In this document: positions 44,463-52,335 of the stretch, in pieces
How the letters are laid out: each line of letters starts with the position of its first letter
How positions within the stretch are numbered: position 1 is the stretch's first letter
Made by a program: the position numbers and the translations under genes
Notes under the pieces: model-generated
Databases searched by the model: none
What the model was told of the DNA's origin: nothing
The model's input: the letters and a program-made list of their open reading frames with translations, nothing else
Assembly (NCBI RefSeq): GCF_009363535.1
Contig: NZ_CP045369.1
Coordinates: forward strand, 1,871,001-1,935,000
DNA from: Microbulbifer sp. THAF38
GTDB taxonomy: Bacteria > Pseudomonadota > Gammaproteobacteria > Pseudomonadales > Cellvibrionaceae
Reading direction: 5' to 3'
Length of the DNA: 64,000 bases

Positions 44463-44888
44463 GTGAGCAAGAGAATTCAGAGGGTGATTGTTGGGGTTTT
44501 ATTTCCCATTATATTGGGGGCTCTATTTCTTATGATATGGGTAATTTTACCTCGTGGTTTTAATAATTTGACAGATTCTAATTCCTATAAATTATTCATT
44601 CTGGCGTTTTTTGTTCAGTTCATATTTCTTGGAATTCCGGCGCTTATTTGTTCTGCAATCGTTGAGTTTTTTCAATCTATATTAAAGAGTGATTTTTGTT
44701 TTTATGTCGTTGGTGGTTTTTTGTGTGGAGTCTGTAATATAACGATGGCAGCTCTCTTTTTTGGGGAGTCTAGATTTTACACGGTGTACTCTTTTTTCAT
44801 TTTTTGTGTTATTCCTGGGATTGTTGCTGCAGTTGTTTTGCGTGAAATGTATCAATCATCAAGTGCATTGTTAACCAATAAAGAGTGA
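44463..44888 (+). CDS. Four-helix membrane protein of cassette 1
   Basis: 141 residues, GTG start at 44463. Hydrophobic segments at about 8-30, 44-66, 77-100 and 107-126. No family recognised. Very AT-rich. Ends shortly before the terminator at 44941. Confidence 0.55.
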   Translation: MSKRIQRVIVGVLFPIILGALFLMIWVILPRGFNNLTDSNSYKLFILAFFVQFIFLGIPALICSAIVEFFQSILKSDFCFYVVGGFLCGVCNITMAALFFGESRFYTVYSFFIFCVIPGIVAAVVLREMYQSSSALLTNKE

Positions 44889-44940
44889 TAGTAAATCTTG
44901 GAAGTCAACGTATTTTGAGTTGAGAGTAAACTGATATCGA

Positions 44941-44963
44941 AACCCGCTTCGGCGGGTTTTTTT
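44941..44963 (+). terminator. UUCG terminator closing cassette 1
   Basis: Stem CCCGC / GCGGG with a TTCG tetraloop followed by seven T. The bases after it (ATGCCCAAAAT) recur after the terminator of cassette 2 at 46881, so this sequence belonged to the phage leader of the tail gene. Confidence 0.9.
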
Positions 44964-44992
44964 ATGCCCAAAATTTCTGGAGAACATCCCCA

Positions 44993-45317
44993 ATGACCCA
45001 ACGCATCACCATCCGCGATGCCGCCCTAAACAATCTAAAAAACCTATCTGGCTACAACTTCCCCTCATCGGGCACTACCGATGGCATCGAGCGGGAAAAG
45101 CTGCCGGCCATCCTTGTGGGCTTTGCTACGGAACAAACAGAACAGGAACTCTCGGGCACCATACGCCAACTGAATCTTGACGTGTCTGTGGTGGTGCATA
45201 GCCGGGGGGATATCTATGAATTGTTGGATAGGGCTGCGGCGGATGTTGAGGGCGTATTCAGTGCGCAAGCGGCTGTCGGATGATGGGGTGGTTTGGCGGG
45301 TGTTGGTGGAAGGGTAG
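44993..45317 (+). pseudogene. Chimeric pseudogene, tail gene start fused to connector gene end
   Basis: From 44993 to about 45255 this is a second copy of the gene at 46933 (MTQRITIRDA, NNLKNLSGYNFPSSGTTDGI and so on). At about 45253-45260 it switches to the end of the connector gene at 42742: the bases ATTCAGTGCGCAAGCGG onward, in that gene's frame, read VRKRLSDDGVVWRVLVEG and stop at 45315-45317. In the tail-gene frame the ORF ends at 45283. The short shared GTAT and the abrupt switch indicate illegitimate recombination. The product is not expected to work. Confidence 0.9.
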
Positions 45318-45326
45318 GGGGGTGTT

Positions 45327-45354
45327 TTGTTCGCTCTTCTTAAAATGTTATAAA
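45327..45354 (+). promoter_or_regulatory. Candidate promoter of cargo cassette 2
   Basis: TTGTTC (45327-45332), 16 bases, TATAAA (45349-45354), just past the chimeric pseudogene and about 110 bases before the first gene of the cassette. Confidence 0.4.
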
Positions 45355-45461
45355 TAAGCTTCCTTGTGTGTATTGGACTCACAATAAGTTGCCAGCCGGT
45401 GTGGTGGGCGTTATGTGTGTTCAAATTTTAAACGTTTTAAATGTGGTAACTTACTGTCAAT

Positions 45462-45896
45462 ATGAAAAGTTTTTTTCTTATTCTCATTTCACTCACCATT
45501 GTGGGTTGTAATTCTGTCCTTGTAACGTATAAGCCGCCTCAAACAGGTAATTTGACTAAATTAAAATTGCCAAAAGATGACAACACTTTATACAAACTAG
45601 GTGAGCTAAACGAAAAAGGTTGTGCGGTCAACTTTAGAACTGTAAGGGCTGAAAGCTATTCGGATAGCGAAAATGTATATGTTCAAGCTAACAAAAGTAT
45701 TGTGCTTCATGTGAATAAATCAGGTAGAACAATCTGTAGAGGCACTGAGGCTATGAGCCTAGAGAGTAATAAACACTATGAAGCGGATATATTTCCAGTT
45801 CGTCATTTTTGCCTCGTCTCCATCTACGATATTACTGATGGTAAGAAAGGCGAAAAGGTAGAGCCTGAGGATCTTAACGGTTGTGTGAAAGAGTAA
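45462..45896 (+). CDS. Cargo lipoprotein of cassette 2
   Basis: 144 residues. Lipobox VGC at Cys16. The mature part is polar, with four more Cys (for example KGCAVNF, RTICRGT, RHFCLVS, LNGCVKE), which may form disulfides. No family recognised. First of three envelope genes in cassette 2. Confidence 0.6.
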   Translation: MKSFFLILISLTIVGCNSVLVTYKPPQTGNLTKLKLPKDDNTLYKLGELNEKGCAVNFRTVRAESYSDSENVYVQANKSIVLHVNKSGRTICRGTEAMSLESNKHYEADIFPVRHFCLVSIYDITDGKKGEKVEPEDLNGCVKE

Positions 45897-45925
45897 AGGT
45901 TACTAATCACAGTTCAATATGTTTT

Positions 45926-46270
45926 ATGAAAAAATTTATCAGAAAAGCCTGTAGCTTGATAACAGCATTGCTTGTATTGGGTGTTTTGTGGGTTCACATT
46001 TTGTCTAAGGATGCTTTTTTAGCCAATTTTGACAAATGGTATTTCTACTCAACTGCTGTTTTGATGTTTGGGTGGGTAGTATCTATGGCAGGCCTTTTTG
46101 TAAACAAGCATTGGGCGTATTTTTTAGCCATAGCTGTACTGGTTTTACATCAAGTCACGCTAGTTATTTCGGGGGCGTGGCAATTAAACAAAGTGCCAAT
46201 GCTTGTATTGCCAGTGTTAATTTTGTGGTGGTTTAAAGGCAGTTCACCTTTAATAAGACGTTCAGTCTAG
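45926..46270 (+). CDS. Multi-pass membrane protein of cassette 2
   Basis: 114 residues from ATG 45926; the frame is open to 45881 without a better start. Three to four hydrophobic helices (about 9-26, 38-56, 61-80, 87-102) and basic ends. No family recognised. Lies between two lipoproteins. Confidence 0.55.
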   Translation: MKKFIRKACSLITALLVLGVLWVHILSKDAFLANFDKWYFYSTAVLMFGWVVSMAGLFVNKHWAYFLAIAVLVLHQVTLVISGAWQLNKVPMLVLPVLILWWFKGSSPLIRRSV

Positions 46271-46389
46271 CGATATTTTCTAGACGTTGGGCTGCTTCTG
46301 AGTTCCTGGTAAATGGTACTGAAAACCCATTATAAACTGAAGTAGCGATTAGCTTCTTCTGAATGAACTGTTATGCATCTGAGAAAAAT

Positions 46390-46851
46390 ATGAAGAGTGT
46401 TCTAACAATTTTTTTCGCTTTTTTGTTGGCGAGCTGTGCTACCCAAAACACAGAAAATGCCGACATTTTCGATTTTAAATTTGGGCTTCTTGTTGGTGGT
46501 TCAATGAACACACTTGATGTAGTTGAAAACCAATTTATTATTCCACACAGAGTGGCCACGAAACTTCCATATTTTGGTTTCAAAATTAATCCTGGCCACT
46601 ATGAACTGTACAGTGTGCAAACTATTATTTATTTTCCGTCAGCGCCTAAATCTATATCCGGAAATCTTGAAGGTTCACCGGAGGACTATGCTGAAGGTAT
46701 CAAATCTCGAGTTAATTTATATCAGGGTCGCTCAGTAGTTGGCTATCGCCTCGAACCCGGCGACCCTTACGGAGACTATAAATTAGTCGTTTTAGTAAAT
46801 GGCAGGCCTTGGCAAGAAGTTGATTACAAGATCGTGCCAGAAAGCGCTTAA
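46390..46851 (+). CDS. Second cargo lipoprotein of cassette 2
   Basis: 153 residues from ATG 46390. Lipobox LASC at Cys16. The beta-rich mature part contains NPGHYELYSVQTIIYFP and a closing YKLVVLVNGRPWQEVDYKI, resembling small immunoglobulin-like or DUF-type periplasmic proteins. No named family. AT-rich. Confidence 0.58.
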   Translation: MKSVLTIFFAFLLASCATQNTENADIFDFKFGLLVGGSMNTLDVVENQFIIPHRVATKLPYFGFKINPGHYELYSVQTIIYFPSAPKSISGNLEGSPEDYAEGIKSRVNLYQGRSVVGYRLEPGDPYGDYKLVVLVNGRPWQEVDYKIVPESA

Positions 46852-46880
46852 CAAACGAAGACACTACATCGTAAATACTA

Positions 46881-46903
46881 AACCCGCACCAGCGGGTTTT
46901 TTT
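46881..46903 (+). terminator. Terminator closing cassette 2
   Basis: Stem CCCGC / GCGGG with an ACCA loop and seven T, followed by ATGCCCAAAATTCCTGGAG, near-identical to the sequence after the cassette 1 terminator. Confidence 0.9.
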
Positions 46904-46932
46904 ATGCCCAAAATTCCTGGAGCACACCCTAA

Positions 46933-47325
46933 ATGACCCAACGCATCACCATCCGCGATGCCGTACTCAGCAATCTGCAAACCCTATCAGGCTACAACTT
47001 CCCCTCAGCAGGCACCACGGAAGGCATCGAGCGGGAAAAGCTGTCGGCAATCTTTGTCGGCTTTGCAACGGAACAAACAGAACAGGAACTTTCGGGCACT
47101 ACTCGCCAGCTGGATCTTGTTGTGTCGGTGGTAGTTCACAGCCGGGGGGATATCTATGAACTGTTGGATCAGGCTTCTGAGGATGTAGAGGGCGTCCTGC
47201 AGGATCGAACCCTGGGCGGTGCCTGTGAGATTTTTGCACTCTCGCAAACCGATTTTGCCTTGGATCAGGATCACCCACTGGGTGAGGTACGCTTGACCTA
47301 TACCGCCCAATATTCCACTGAATGA
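46933..47325 (+). CDS. Phage tail protein (tail terminator-like)
   Basis: 130 residues, intact copy of the gene truncated at 44993. It contains GIEREKLSAIFVGFATEQTEQELSG and VVSVVVHSRGDIYELLDQA, as in the small minor-tail or tail-terminator proteins that sit between head-tail connectors and the tail tube gene. Function is inferred from order. Confidence 0.7.
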   Translation: MTQRITIRDAVLSNLQTLSGYNFPSAGTTEGIEREKLSAIFVGFATEQTEQELSGTTRQLDLVVSVVVHSRGDIYELLDQASEDVEGVLQDRTLGGACEIFALSQTDFALDQDHPLGEVRLTYTAQYSTE

Positions 47326-47375
47326 CGCACCCCGCGTCGGACTTTTATTTCCATTAAAGCAACGGGAGAACCCCT

Positions 47376-47849
47376 ATGTCTCAATTGGCTCAGGGCACCA
47401 ATATCTATTTTATCGACCCGGCAGATGACTCTGTGAAGAAAGTGACCGGGTTGAATTCTTTTAACCCCGGTGGCAACCCGGCGGATCAGCTCGACGATAC
47501 CTCTCTGGAGGACTTGGATAAAAAGTTTAAACGGGGTCTGCGTACACCGGGGCAGGCGTCGGTAGGTCTCAAAATTGATCCAAGAAATGCGGTCCATAAA
47601 CGCCTGCATGAGCTGTCCCAAGATGACACGGTGGACAATATGAAATGGGCAGTGGGCTGGAGTGATGGCACCGAGGCGCCCACAGTGACAACCGGTGAGT
47701 GGACCCTGCCGACTACCCGCACCTGGTTCACCTTCGAGGGCTATGTGGCTGACTTCCCCTTTGATTTTCAGCAGAACAGTTTGGTCACTGGTGAAATGTC
47801 GATCCAGCGCAGCGGCGGTTCGGCCTGGACGGTTAAGTCTTCAACTTAA
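47376..47849 (+). CDS. Phage tail tube protein
   Basis: 157 residues, beta-rich. Features of siphophage tail tube proteins: LAQGTNIYFIDPADDSVKK at the start, an LNSFNPGGNPADQLDDTSLED segment, KRGLRTPGQASV and a FEGYVADFPFDF core. It would form the long non-contractile tail tube. It is the last intact phage gene in this remnant. Confidence 0.82.
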   Translation: MSQLAQGTNIYFIDPADDSVKKVTGLNSFNPGGNPADQLDDTSLEDLDKKFKRGLRTPGQASVGLKIDPRNAVHKRLHELSQDDTVDNMKWAVGWSDGTEAPTVTTGEWTLPTTRTWFTFEGYVADFPFDFQQNSLVTGEMSIQRSGGSAWTVKSST

Positions 47850-47859
47850 GAGGTTAATT

Positions 47860-48072
47860 ATGGAATTATCCATCGAATCCCTGGAGTAGGGCACTTTTCC
47901 GAAACGCCGGTTAAGTGTTCCATTACCTGGAAGTTGGGCGAGTAAGAGTGATTGACGAGTTTCTTTGTGCTCCGTCTCAATTTTATTAAAGAGCCCTCAG
48001 CGATGTACCGGAGATACGTGGAGGGGTATTGCCGACAGTATTATTGATACCGAGGAGAAAACCACTATTTAG
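47860..48072 (+). pseudogene. Tail assembly chaperone remnant
   Basis: Starts normally (ATG at 47860, MELSIESLE) then hits a TAG. A neighbouring frame continues VGHFSETPVKCSITWKLGE, and a later stretch reads ADSIIDTEEKTTI, both recognisable parts of the lambda G-like tail assembly protein. At least one frameshift plus stops. Nothing phage-like follows, so tape measure, tail tip and fibre genes were lost here. Confidence 0.75.
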
Positions 48073-48331
48073 CCAAGAGTATATTATCTGGGAGGCAGGC
48101 TCACCAGTATCTATGCAAATTTCGCAATGAGCATTAAGAATCACGAAAAATTAATGACTTTATGATCATACGGCTTTTAGCTCACTAAAAAGGCAAGCTT
48201 TTACCAACGGGCTCTATGTTGCTGTTGTTCCTCGCTGTCGGAGCTGAGGAGACATATGGCTCCGGCAACGCTGGTCTATTACTAGTTGAGGCTAGAGCCT
48301 GAGCTGGGACATTTACAGATGCGATTATAGT

Positions 48332-48355
48332 TGGGTACTGGGTACTGGGTACTGG
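48332..48355 (+). repeat. TGGGTAC tandem repeat
   Basis: Three full copies of the 7-base unit TGGGTAC plus a partial copy, followed by a T-run. Too short for a named element. Confidence 0.75.
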
Positions 48356-48881
48356 GTTTTTTTAGGTCAAGAATTTACCCCTTGGTTGTGTTGTTAAATA
48401 AATTGTCGAGATCTCCATAGGAAAGATATAGATCAACATCAGTTTCCTCAAAGCTAAAAAATCTGGGGCTGGAGAGAGTGGTATAGAATTGGTAGTCGAT
48501 ATTTTTAATCCCTGGGGAGCGAGTAGTGGATGATATATAATCTGTAACTGCTCTTGGGCTTCATAAGTGACAGTTTGTTTTTGAGTAGGCTTTATTACAT
48601 GCGTTATTCAGGATAGAAGTAGCTTATCAGTGTCTTTCTAATGGGTGGTAGAGGTGCAGACTCCATCCATTGGTCTATTCCTTACAGTTGCTTTTATCTT
48701 AAAAACCAAAATGTATTTTGGGGAATGGTACCAATAAACCTTGGAATCGCTTCTCTTTGCCGGGACGTAGTAGTGTTCAAAGGTAATGACAGGTGTATTT
48801 CTTGATGCTTAATATTGAAAATGTAATAGAAGGTGACAGTGCCAATTAACTCAGTGCGAAATAAAAATTTATGATGTTAAA

Positions 48882-48962
48882 ATAGTGAGATAGTGAGATA
48901 GTGAGATAGTGAGATAGTGAGATAGTGAGATAGTGAGATAGTGAGATAGTGAGATAGTGAGA
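48882..48962 (+). repeat. ATAGTGAG microsatellite, about 10 copies
   Basis: An uninterrupted, perfect 8-base tandem repeat of about 81 bases (10 full units). It lies about 130 bases upstream of the start of the next gene (49095), within reach of its promoter. Perfect units suggest recent or continuing slippage. Confidence 0.95.
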
Positions 48963-49094
48963 TTCAACTCAACCTTTAGGTTTACGATGCTAGTTTGAAG
49001 ATGGTTATTAGTGAGCCCTTTTGGAAGAGTTGAATGTCTCAAGTGGTTGTCAAGTAATCAAGTTGCCCTTTTCGAAATAAGTAAGGAAATAAAA

Positions 49095-49529
49095 GTGAAA
49101 AATTTTTTGGTTGCAATGGTTTTGATGGTTGGCTCTACCTGTGCCTTAGCTAGAGATGATATTAGTGATTACTCGGTAGAAGAAGCGATGTCGACCCCAA
49201 AAGTATCTTCAGCTGTTGGTGAGGGTGTAATTTTCTATTTTGGTCAGCAAAAACATCCTAAGATCCTACAGGATTTCGGAGAATTCCGTTCAAATAAGAA
49301 GACTAATGCTTTTGGAAAGTCTGACAAAGCTGCCTGTCAGTGGGCTTTTGCATCTGCTATTAAGTCGCTTAAGCAGCGTGCAGAAAAAGAAGGGGGAAAT
49401 GCCGTAGTGAATATTAGATCGAATTACAAGGGTAATATGACTGCTAGTGATGCCACTTTTAAATGTGGAGCTGGCGCGATTATGGCTGGCGTTGCACTTG
49501 TTGGTGATGTGGTGAGAGTAGAAGAATAA
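49095..49529 (+). CDS. Small exported protein
   Basis: 144 residues from GTG 49095 with AAGGA upstream; an in-frame codon at 49011 would spoil the signal peptide. The signal peptide covers about residues 1-20 (cleaved near CALA-RD). The mature part has CQWAFASAIKSLKQRA, GGNAVVNIRSNYKGN and a final CGAGAIMAGVALVGDVVRVE, a pattern seen in small proteins often misannotated as excinuclease ATPase subunit and resembling the YbjQ-like fold. The two Cys may pair in the periplasm. Function unknown. Its upstream region carries the 8-base repeat. Confidence 0.75.
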   Translation: MKNFLVAMVLMVGSTCALARDDISDYSVEEAMSTPKVSSAVGEGVIFYFGQQKHPKILQDFGEFRSNKKTNAFGKSDKAACQWAFASAIKSLKQRAEKEGGNAVVNIRSNYKGNMTASDATFKCGAGAIMAGVALVGDVVRVEE

Positions 49530-50524
49530 TTATAAGTGTAGTTTTATTGGATATTGCCCCGGCTCTAGAGCATGTACACATGTAGTGGTCCATGTTGGTA
49601 TCCGATGGGAGATTAAGAGCTTTCACCCGAGCTTTGTTCTTTTCTACTTAAGTGGTATTTTTTTATTATTTCCACTGAAAAATTCTTCTTATGGCCTATC
49701 TTCTTGTTTAAGCTGCTTTCACCTAAAAGGCCCGCAGTGCGCGGGCATAGTTGGTTACACTGGAGGTTCTAGGGTTTTTCCTTTTTTTCTGAGTTTTCCG
49801 CCTGCTATGTTATAGATCGTTAATTGGTCTGTTTCTTTATCGAAGATTTGCATCCAATATTTAATGCGTCCCCTTTTTGGGAATCTTGGTTGCTTTCTAC
49901 TTTGTTCCCTCAGTGGTCATTGCTGAGTGGATAAAGTCACTTGCTCTACCCATCATTAGGTTGAGAGTGCTACTAGCCACTAAATAGTGCATATCTATTC
50001 ATTGTGTTCTTCTTAATTTAAAAAATGGGATTCACATAAGTATCCATTTGGAGAGGTAGGCGATAGGTTGCTTTGGAATACTTATTTCAGCTTTTTACAG
50101 GTACTTACAAGAATAGATTGATAATGTCGCGTTAACTCATTGATGCCTTTGGGTCTATTCTATGCTGGCATAGGATTTTCTATAAGAAAAATTGATTTTT
50201 CTATATTGTGCTCATCAGAAAGGCCGGGATGAATATGTAAGAGTGAGCAAATAGAAATATATATGCCGATACAGGTGGTTGGGTTGAATCTTGGTTGCCT
50301 TGGTTAAATGCGCAGGCTTAAGGTAGATTACTGCTTAGGTTTAATTGCTTTGGCTTGATTTGTTAGGGTGTGGATGTATGTCAGTTAAACAGGAAAATAA
50401 AATATATTTGAATATATGTGAGGGGTATTGATATGTGGTTAATTTATTTTTAACCTTTCAGTGAGTCTGTGTGGTAGTGGGTTGGGGGAAAATAAACATC
50501 TAAAAATTTAAGGGAATCACCTAA
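49530..50524. other. Gene-free stretch with one hairpin
   Basis: Nearly 1 kb with no supportable gene on either strand. A hairpin GCCCGC / GCGGGC lies at 49730-49746; with the T-run on its minus-strand side it could stop minus-strand transcription. Otherwise AT-rich and featureless. Confidence 0.5.
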
Positions 50525-51355
50525 ATGAATAAATTGATAAAGTTCATTATTTGTCTTGCTCTCGGTTTCGGTTTTTGCAGCCAGCCATTTGCTGTTGAGA
50601 TTCTCGCGCACAGGGGGGCATCTGGTGAGTACCCTCAGAGTACAGCGCTGGCTTTCGATAAGGCTTTAGAGCAAGGGGGAGATATTCTGGAGCTGGATGT
50701 TCATTTTTCGAAAGACCATCACATCATCATAAATCATGATGCAGATCTCAAAGACAATGTTGGAGTACCCGATAAAATTAATGATTTGACTCTGGGTGAA
50801 ATTAAGACCCTAGATGCTGGGCATGAGTTTACCCTGGATAAAGGCAATACCTACCCTTTCAGAAATCAGGGGCTTACTTTGTTGACGCTGAATGAACTGT
50901 TTGAGCGATACCCTGATGGGGTCTTTAATGTGGAAATCAAGCCTAACGACAAAAGGCTCTCAGAAGTGCTTTGGCAGGTTATTTTAGACTACAGGATGGA
51001 GCATAGAGTGACTGTTGCGAGCCAGCATAGCAAAGCAATGAGACACTTTCGAGAAATTAGCGGGGGTGAGGTCAGGACCAGTGCAACCATAGGTGAGCTT
51101 GTGGAGGCAAGCCTTGCCTGGAGTTCGGGTTTTGGCTGGGCTTTCAAACCTCAATTTGATGTCGCGCAACTGCCATATAGTATAACAACCAAACCTTACG
51201 TGCGTTTTTTTCAGAAAAAAGGTGTGGATGTAGACCTTTGGACTGTGAATGATGCGGACCATATTGAGCGCAGTATATCATTGGGGGTAGATGGAATAAT
51301 TGGTGACTACCCTGATCGTATTTATCAGGCGCTTGTAGATGCCGGGGAGCGCTAG
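50525..51355 (+). CDS. Periplasmic glycerophosphodiester phosphodiesterase
   Basis: 276 residues. Signal peptide about 1-23 (cleavage near FAV). The GDPD catalytic set is present: HRGASGEYPQST (His29, Arg30), ILELDVHFSKD with the metal-binding Glu and Asp, NHDADL with His, and NVEIKP with Glu, then LWTVND and GVDGIIGDYPD near the end. It hydrolyses glycerophosphodiesters from phospholipid breakdown to glycerol-3-phosphate and an alcohol. The exported form suggests nutrient or phosphate scavenging. Confidence 0.92.
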   Translation: MNKLIKFIICLALGFGFCSQPFAVEILAHRGASGEYPQSTALAFDKALEQGGDILELDVHFSKDHHIIINHDADLKDNVGVPDKINDLTLGEIKTLDAGHEFTLDKGNTYPFRNQGLTLLTLNELFERYPDGVFNVEIKPNDKRLSEVLWQVILDYRMEHRVTVASQHSKAMRHFREISGGEVRTSATIGELVEASLAWSSGFGWAFKPQFDVAQLPYSITTKPYVRFFQKKGVDVDLWTVNDADHIERSISLGVDGIIGDYPDRIYQALVDAGER

Positions 51356-51622
51356 TATCAACTAACCACCCATAACATGTGGGGTAATTTAATACCTGTA
51401 CCTAAGAAGGTAGGTACCTGTGGCGAGAGCTGTGAAATACTTCACTAGGGTGAGCATAAACTTAGAGTATGAGTGTTAGTAAAAATTGTCATTTATTTTA
51501 GCTATAGGTTGGGTGCAGGGTAGAGATTGTTTGCGTAGTAATCAATCTTGCGGATAAAGTTGTTGGTTCGTTTGTTGGTCAATTTTATTAAATATTAATT
51601 GTCATTATCATGGGGAGAGTAG

Positions 51623-52018
51623 ATGTATAAAACAATTCTTTGCGCTATAGAGGCTTCCCAGGAGGGCCGCTTTGTGCTTTCAAAGGCAGTAGATCTCTCT
51701 AAGCAGCATGAAAGTAACTTAATAGTATTGAATGTGCTTCCTTATAGCTTTCTCCCTAAGGATTATCAACGGGAACTTAAAGAGGATGCTATTCCTAAGT
51801 TTGAGGAGATTACTTCATCCTTCGGTGTCGCTAAAAAGAATCGCGCCCTTAAGGTGGGTAAACCTTATGAAGTTATTTGTAAGGAAGCTGTAAAAAGAAA
51901 TGTCGATTTAATTGTTCTGGGGACGCATTCTAAGAAAGGTCTAAGTTCTCTTATCGGCTCTACAGCGAACAGTATTGTAAATTACGCTCATTGCGATGTC
52001 ACTCTGGTGAGAATTTGA
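51623..52018 (+). CDS. Universal stress protein (UspA family)
   Basis: 131 residues, single Usp domain. Starts YKTILCAIEAS and ends with the ATP-binding-type motif GTHSKKGLSSLIGSTANSIV, followed by CDVTLVRI. A cytosolic stress-related protein; exact role unknown. Start ATG 51623 with GGGGAGAG upstream. Confidence 0.9.
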   Translation: MYKTILCAIEASQEGRFVLSKAVDLSKQHESNLIVLNVLPYSFLPKDYQRELKEDAIPKFEEITSSFGVAKKNRALKVGKPYEVICKEAVKRNVDLIVLGTHSKKGLSSLIGSTANSIVNYAHCDVTLVRI

Positions 52019-52335
52019 TTGGGATGGGCTTTACGTAGACAAATCATAGAAAACAGTCTTTGAGACTATGGTGTGATCTACTGCTAGACGGATAGCGTCT
52101 AGCTTAATTTGGGAGGAAAGATTGACTTCGTTGACTGCCTACTCATTGAGCATCTCTATCTTTGGTGACAGCTTTATTAACTTAATTGGTGTTAGGGTTT
52201 AGTAGACCACTACAAAGTGAGTCTACATAAGGAATTATTCAAGGGATTTAATAGCAGTCGATTAACTATAGAATGTAGCTGCTCGACTGCTATTGTGAAA
52301 TTAAGAGCGGTAATAGTTAGTTACCCGCCAATCTA
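52019..52335. other. Intergenic region with inverted repeats
   Basis: Lies between the usp gene and the convergent nhaA. It holds an 8-base-pair hairpin GCTAGACG / CGTCTAGC (52083-52103) followed by TTAATTT, which may stop usp transcription, a GTAGAC / GTCTAC pair (52202-52226), and a perfect 12-base inverted repeat (52250-52261 with 52283-52294) downstream of nhaA. No gene. Confidence 0.5.

Larger units (their letters stand above)
48073..49094. other. Gene-free, repeat-bearing stretch at the right prophage end
   Basis: About 1 kb without a supportable gene. It contains a 7-base tandem repeat near 48332 and a 10-copy 8-base tandem repeat at 48882. The right attachment site of the prophage probably lay here, but with the integrase decayed I could not find a matching core near 30.1 kb by eye. 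Confidence 0.5.

Noticed and set aside
48882..48962. CRISPR array
   Set aside because: The repeat is a continuous 8-base tandem array without spacers, and no cas genes are present.
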